Source: Liolophura sinensis
Lineage: Eukaryota > Mollusca > Polyplacophora > Chitonida > Chitonidae
Length of the DNA: 64,000 bases
Assembly: GCF_032854445.1 (NCBI RefSeq)
Contig: NC_088297.1
Location: 674,169 to 738,168 of the forward strand
Direction: 5' to 3'
The notes below the pieces were generated by a model. That model saw nothing but the letters and a program-made list of their open reading frames with translations, was not told the DNA's origin and made no database searches. The position numbers and the translations under genes are program-made. Below, piece after piece: positions 60,001 to 64,000 of the stretch (position 1 is its first letter; each line of letters starts with the position of its first letter).

Positions 60001-61742
60001 GTTAAGTTTACAGACTCTGTACTTGTTCAGTACAGTACTAGTATATTCACGAGGCAACTTTTCCTCCAAATGGTGTAAGAATTATAAAACATTATAGCTG
60101 AACTTTTCAAGTCAGTTTGTACAATTGAAGTCTCTTTTGGGTGGAAGTTTGCAACTAACACATGCTACTTTATCCATGAAACCCACTATTGGCCATTTTT
60201 GACATGTTTGCAAGGTGTTTGTTCAAGCATATTCTGAAGGCATTATTTTGTGTAGACTGATAAAGTTATTCTTTTTGTGAAACACTGACATTGGCCAATC
60301 CAACCAATGTAGTTTTGTCTCTAAAATCAAATTGAAAATGTGCATAAATTGCACTGAAAGTTGCTCATGTGCGAAAAGGTTGAAGAATCAGGCTAGATGT
60401 ACAGACATGTTTTTGCATTTTATGCTGACAGGTAAACTTTGCTGTTACATTTAGGTGATTCTAGTGTTTCCCAGTGAGGAATCTGTGACCTTGAATCAGC
60501 TGAAGGTACCTAAAATACAGGTGGAGAAATCTGTGAACAGTTCGATCAGCACAAGTGAAACAGACCGAAACTCAGGCGTGGCACATCAAGTTTTAAATGA
60601 AACTTCTGACGAGAGAAAATCTACTGGTGTGCATCAGGACTGCAAAACAGAACCTGACTTGAATGATTTGTGTAGTACAGGCCAAAGTGATTGTGATCGA
60701 AAGCGGAAAACATCAATATCCGCAAGTGAAGGTTGTGGACACGATAGCGAAGAGAAACAAATAAAGCTGGATGAAAGAGGCAGTATAGCAAAGGTCATAG
60801 GTCACGGAGCAGAGTTTGACAATTCGGATGTGTCACAGTGTCATCCATCCTTTGATCGGGTCATCTTTATCGACAGCACATGGCTGCAATCTAAGAAGAT
60901 TTTCAGCGATGAGAGACTGAAAGGTTTGTGGTAGTGAATTTTATGAAAATGTAATGAAAATAAAACTTTTGTGGGTAGGGGCCTCCATGGGTGAGGTGGT
61001 TAGTATACTAACATGCCACAGTGCCTCAAGAGCCTCTCCTCAGTGCAGTCCCCTTTCATATTAGGTCCATCTCATGCTGGCTGCCTGCCTCTCGAGTCAT
61101 GTGGGAAGGTCTGCTATCAACCTGCGGATGGTCATGGGTTTCCTCCCGCCATACTGCTGGCCGCCTTCTTAAAAGCGAATTATCCTTGAGTACGACATAA
61201 AAAAACTAATCAACTAGATAAATAAATAATTTGTGGTAAATGTGGACTGCCCCGGCACTTTTTCCTGTTGAAAACATATTTACATGCTCAGAATGCCTTG
61301 AAAAAACTGGAAAAATTTAAAAAAAAAAGGTATCAATATCAGACTTATTTTTTCAACGTAAAACTGATTTTCAGTTTTGTTTTTTTATTCCATTTTGGAT
61401 TTTTTAGTGCCGGGTTGCTTGCATTACAAAAAATAAATTTGATGTCATTAACACAATAAACAAATAATTTACAAGTACATAAATAAATCCTTGTTTCCGC
61501 CCTCAGGTATACGACAGGTGGAGATCAAGACAAGGCTGACCAAGTACTGGCGACCACAAGGCAACCACCCAGACACCTATTTGGCGACCATCGAGGCCAT
61601 ATACTACTTTTGTGTGGACTTTCATAAAGTGTTTATTTCAGACGATTATGCAGGAGACTATGATAATCTGCTCTTCTTCTTTCTTTATACATACGACAAA
61701 GTGAAGTTATCCAAGAACAGCAAAAAAGCATGCAAAAGATAG
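57040..61742 (+). CDS. DTWD1: DTW domain-containing protein 1 (tRNA-uridine aminocarboxypropyltransferase), 343 aa
   Basis: DTWD1 adds the 3-amino-3-carboxypropyl group from S-adenosylmethionine to uridine in the tRNA D-loop (acp3U at position 20 in human). Four coding exons with exact phase agreement: 57040-57228, 58586-58723, 60455-60923, 61507-61742 (1032 nt; stop TAG). The zinc-ribbon-like cysteines C34, C37, C45 and C48 ([16 protein letters not shown]) come first. Then follow [16 protein letters not shown] and IYTYPCIP, the family signature FIDSTW (DSTW at 249-252), [20 protein letters not shown] and YDNLLFFF. The protein is longer than human DTWD1 (304 aa). The extra length is mostly a polar, Ser/Glu-rich segment in exon 3, just before the DSTW motif. 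The start was chosen because the acceptor TCACAG (57015-57020) leaves only 19 nt upstream of this ATG; no in-frame stop precedes it, so a short upstream coding exon is not excluded. Introns carry several SINE copies. Confidence 0.94.
57300..57392 (+). mobile_element. SINE-A 3' fragment in DTWD1 intron
   Basis: GACCTCCCACTGTTATGCTG to (AAAT)n. Confidence 0.8.
57419..57995 (+). mobile_element. SINE-A with tandemly amplified core, in DTWD1 intron
   Basis: A head (GGGGGCCTGGGGGGCCGAAT) and a normal tail enclose about six copies of a roughly 60-bp core unit (GGTTTCCTACGGGCTCTGCC / CAGTTTCCTCCCACCATAG). Length is about 577 bp against about 270 for the family. Confidence 0.85.
58081..58213 (+). mobile_element. 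SINE-A, 5'-truncated, in DTWD1 intron
   Basis: CAGCAACCTGCGGATGGTCA to AAATAAATAAG. Confidence 0.8.
58370..58476 (-). repeat. Dispersed monomer of the 81-bp unit with a 21-bp triplication
   Basis: 58404-58476 in reverse matches the array unit (CTACAGCATAGAGAGTAAAA CCAGAG, then GTCAC). It is preceded by three copies of GTGTTATATGTGACCATTT. Confidence 0.65.
58975..59330 (+). repeat. Dispersed repeat C, copy in a DTWD1 intron
   Basis: Matches the copy at 54035 over about 330 bp with many substitutions; ends in a shared TTACCAAGT block. Confidence 0.7.
60978..61231 (+). mobile_element. SINE-A, full length, diverged, in DTWD1 intron
   Basis: GGGGCCTCCATGGGTGAGGT head to AAATAAATAAT. Confidence 0.8.
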
Positions 61743-61859
61743 GGAAAACTACGTTAGGAGTTTTTTTGTGGGCGGGGTGTGTGTGTTTTAGTCATTCCAT
61801 TTGTGTCATTCCCAGTATCCTTTAGCGTAGTATTTCATGCCTATCCATGGCTACATGCG

Positions 61860-62215
61860 AGGACAATTTCTGTGTTATAATATAGCATAGTTCGTAGAGC
61901 GTCCGTTTCGGGGGTGGTAGATCTGGGGTTAATCCTGGGTCAGGTCACACCTACGACTTTAAAAAAGAGGAAGTCGCATTAAGGAGATAGTGCAATGGCA
62001 GGTTGACTCTATCAGTACGATGGCTCGGAAGGTGGGCTTACTTGCCTTCGGTAAGGTGTCTCAGTGAAGCAGCTCCAGATAAAAGAACGGTGGAAATCGG
62101 TCCTGCAATAAGGAGGCACATTATATGCACTCCAAGGACTCTTTCGTCGTCATATGACTGAACAATTGTTATGTACAACATTAAACTCCAAGTACGCACT
62201 CACTATAGTTTTATT
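61860..62215 (+). mobile_element. SINE-B copy
   Basis: tRNA-like start GTAGAGCGTCCGTTTCGGGG followed by GGGTTAATCCTGGGTCAGG, the AAGCAGCTCCAGATAAAAGA body, and the tail CGTCATATGACTGAACAATT ending ACTCCAAGTACGCACTCACT. It lies about 120 bp past the DTWD1 stop, in or near the 3' UTR. Confidence 0.75.
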
Positions 62216-62677
62216 TTTTGCTCAACGATATCAGATTCGCAAAGCAGTAAAGATTGTAATTCAGAAGACTTCTGCGTACGTTTCTCAATAATTTCAGTTG
62301 ACGTCTTCAGAATTCCATGGACAGGATGGCTTATCATCAAACGTTGTTATCGGGCAGGAGGATGCATTGTAGTACTGAAGAGCCAATTGCACAGTTTGCA
62401 TTTTGTGTTGCGCACAAGGTCCAAATTCAATTCCAGCCTTGGATGGCAATAAGCAGTTGAAGGCACTAGTTTATAGGCTGTTTTTACTCGTTTCAGATCA
62501 CCAATACAGAATACAGTGAAAAACTCACCTTGAGAAGCTCGTCAGTTGCCCTGTTTACTTGCCAAAAGGCGAGTGGTTTTACTCTGGTTTTTCATCCATG
62601 AAACTGAGTGAAATATTCTTAATGTCAATGTGTGAACTCTTAATGCAACAGATAACACAACTCACCATAACACAGCA

Positions 62678-62822
62678 AAAACCTGTGGATGGTGGTAGAT
62701 TTCCAACTTACTCTGCCTGGTTTCCTCCCGCCATAATGCTGGACGTCATTGTATAGGTGAAATATTCTTGAGTAGGGCGTAAAACACCAATCAAATAAAT
62801 AAATAAATAAAAAAATAAAAAA
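62678..62822 (+). mobile_element. SINE-A, 5'-truncated
   Basis: ACCTGTGGATGGTGGTAGAT to (AAAT)n. Confidence 0.8.
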
Positions 62823-63172
62823 CATCAAAGAAAGGAAATAAGAAAGAGTTTTCATGGTTTGCAGAACATTTAATAAATCAGGCAGTTTACAAATAAATGA
62901 ATTGTAAAACAAATTCTGTAATATGTATGCTGTAAATGTGAAGACCTTTATCTGAATTTTTGATCAATTTCAGCTGAATTTTATACTTAACATAAAATAT
63001 TATCCATTTTGTACAAAATACGTTTATTACAATATGTACATACACAAGACAAGTAGATACTGCTAACCATTTTATCACAGTTGATAGATCACAGAACTGA
63101 AAATCAGTATAACAGGGAGTTCAGTATAAAGCTATCAGCAGGTATCTCCAATCTAACGTTGACCTACACTGA

Positions 63173-63500
63173 GCCTCCGTGGCTCAGTTGGTTAGCGCGC
63201 CAGCACAGCATAATGACCTAGGAGTCTCTCACCAATGCGGTTGCTGTGAGTTCAAGTCCAGTTCATGCTGGCTTCCTCTCCGATCGTAAGTGGGAAGGTC
63301 CGACAGCAACCTGTGGATTGTCGTGGGTTTCCCCCGGCTCTGCCCGGTTTGCTCCCATCATAATGCTGGCCGCCGTGGTATAAGTGAAATATTCTTGAGT
63401 ATGGCGATAAATGCCAATCAAATAAATAAATAAAATAACTGTTTTTTTGTTTGTTTGATTGGTGTTTTAGGCCTTACTCAACTCCGCCTACGACTGCTTT
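63173..63500 (+). mobile_element. SINE-A, full length, followed by an inverted tail fragment
   Basis: Plus-strand copy 63173-63438 with intact boxes; a minus-strand tail piece (TTTGATTGGTGTTTTAGGCC) follows at 63444-63500, close to the kelch gene 3' end. Confidence 0.85.
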
Positions 63501-63544
63501 GTGCGCGATGCCCCAGGATTGTATACATGCAGTTGTTGTCATTA

Positions 63545-63550
63545 TTTATT
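63545..63550 (-). terminator. Candidate polyadenylation signal of the kelch gene
   Basis: AATAAA on the minus strand about 130 bp past the stop codon at 63679. Confidence 0.4.
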
Positions 63551-63678
63551 CTGTACACCAAAGATTTCCACATGTACATAAAGGAGGATGCCATGTAAAG
63601 TTCAGTGTATGACAGATTTATCACCTCTATCTCCACACACATCTTCAGAACCTGCCAGTCATCACCTCTATATCGCGG

Positions 63679-64000
63679 TCAGCTAATTGTCAGCTCTCTT
63701 ACATCTCCACATACTTGTCCACGGCCTGTCAGTCCTCCATGTAAGAGGACACGATTCCCATCAGTGCAGCACACATGGCCTGCTCGCCCTAAGCTCTGCC
63801 CTCGAACAGCAAACCACTGGACACTGGGCTTGATGGTGACTAGGTACATCTCCCCTACAGGCTCACGGATGCGCCCATCAAAAGTCTCCCCTCCGTGAAC
63901 AAAAATAAACCCAGGCCCAGAGAGAGCGATGTGATTTTTCCGACCACACGGGACTTTAGTCAGTGGTGTGCAAAGGAAGTTTGACAGTTTGGAGAAAATT
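63679..64000 (-). CDS. KLHDC9: Kelch-repeat protein, C-terminal 106 residues (KLHDC9-like), 5' part beyond window
   Basis: The frame is open from the right edge to TGA at 63679-63681. It shows two kelch-type blades: FIFVHGGETFDG with a downstream EMYLVTIKPSVQWF, and GHVCC followed by NRVLLHGGLTGRGQVCG. The order (HGGET, a W-F block, R-x-GH-x-C, L-x-GG, QVC, then the C-terminus a few residues later) agrees with what I recall of the end of vertebrate KLHDC9. That assignment is from memory and moderate; kelch membership is firm. The gene is tail to tail with DTWD1. Confidence 0.65.
   Translation of the reverse strand, partial: IFSKLSNFLCTPLTKVPCGRKNHIALSGPGFIFVHGGETFDGRIREPVGEMYLVTIKPSVQWFAVRGQSLGRAGHVCCTDGNRVLLHGGLTGRGQVCGDVRELTIS

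Overview
This is eukaryotic (animal) DNA: genes are split by GT-AG introns, gene density is low, and SINEs and minisatellites are abundant. About thirty copies of a tRNA-derived SINE share a core and tail that look like the V-SINE/RUDI-type elements reported from molluscs. A second SINE has a tail ending in CACTCACT-like repeats, also typical of molluscs. I infer a mollusc, perhaps a bivalve; the sequence does not fix the species.

Layout. (1) 1-19 kb: the 5' half of a glutaminase gene (GLS, minus strand), five coding exons between 7145 and 1742, running off the left edge. A possible first exon with a mitochondrial-type leader lies at 18801-18565 beside a CpG-richer candidate promoter. The intron upstream of 7145 holds a 4.6-kb array of a 42-bp minisatellite. 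(2) 19-37 kb: no convincing gene; SINEs, (TA)n tracts and five tandem arrays. (3) 37-44.4 kb: a five-exon minus-strand gene for a single-pass membrane protein of 263 aa with one immunoglobulin domain and an ITIM-like LSYVDI motif, which I assembled by hand. A plus-strand signal-peptide exon starts 338 bp away, head to head. (4) 45.7-47.3 kb: two inverted-repeat elements. (5) 48.6-52 kb: a plus-strand coding locus of unknown family, broken by stops and a frame change. (6) 55-61.7 kb: DTWD1 (tRNA acp3U transferase), plus strand, four coding exons, 343 aa. (7) 63.7-64 kb: the C-terminal end of a KLHDC9-like kelch protein, minus strand, tail to tail with DTWD1.

The most unusual feature is that four tandem arrays (93, 100, 63 and 49 bp units) are built from exon-intron junctions of the genes they sit in. 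Each unit carries a piece of exon edge together with its splice donor or acceptor. In the immunoglobulin gene the unit is 63 bp (21 codons), the frame stays open and every copy keeps a GTAAG donor in the same phase. Alternative donor use could therefore lengthen the membrane-proximal stalk in 21-residue steps, each with an N-glycosylation sequon. The gene identities (GLS, DTWD1) are firm; the functional role of the arrays is inference.
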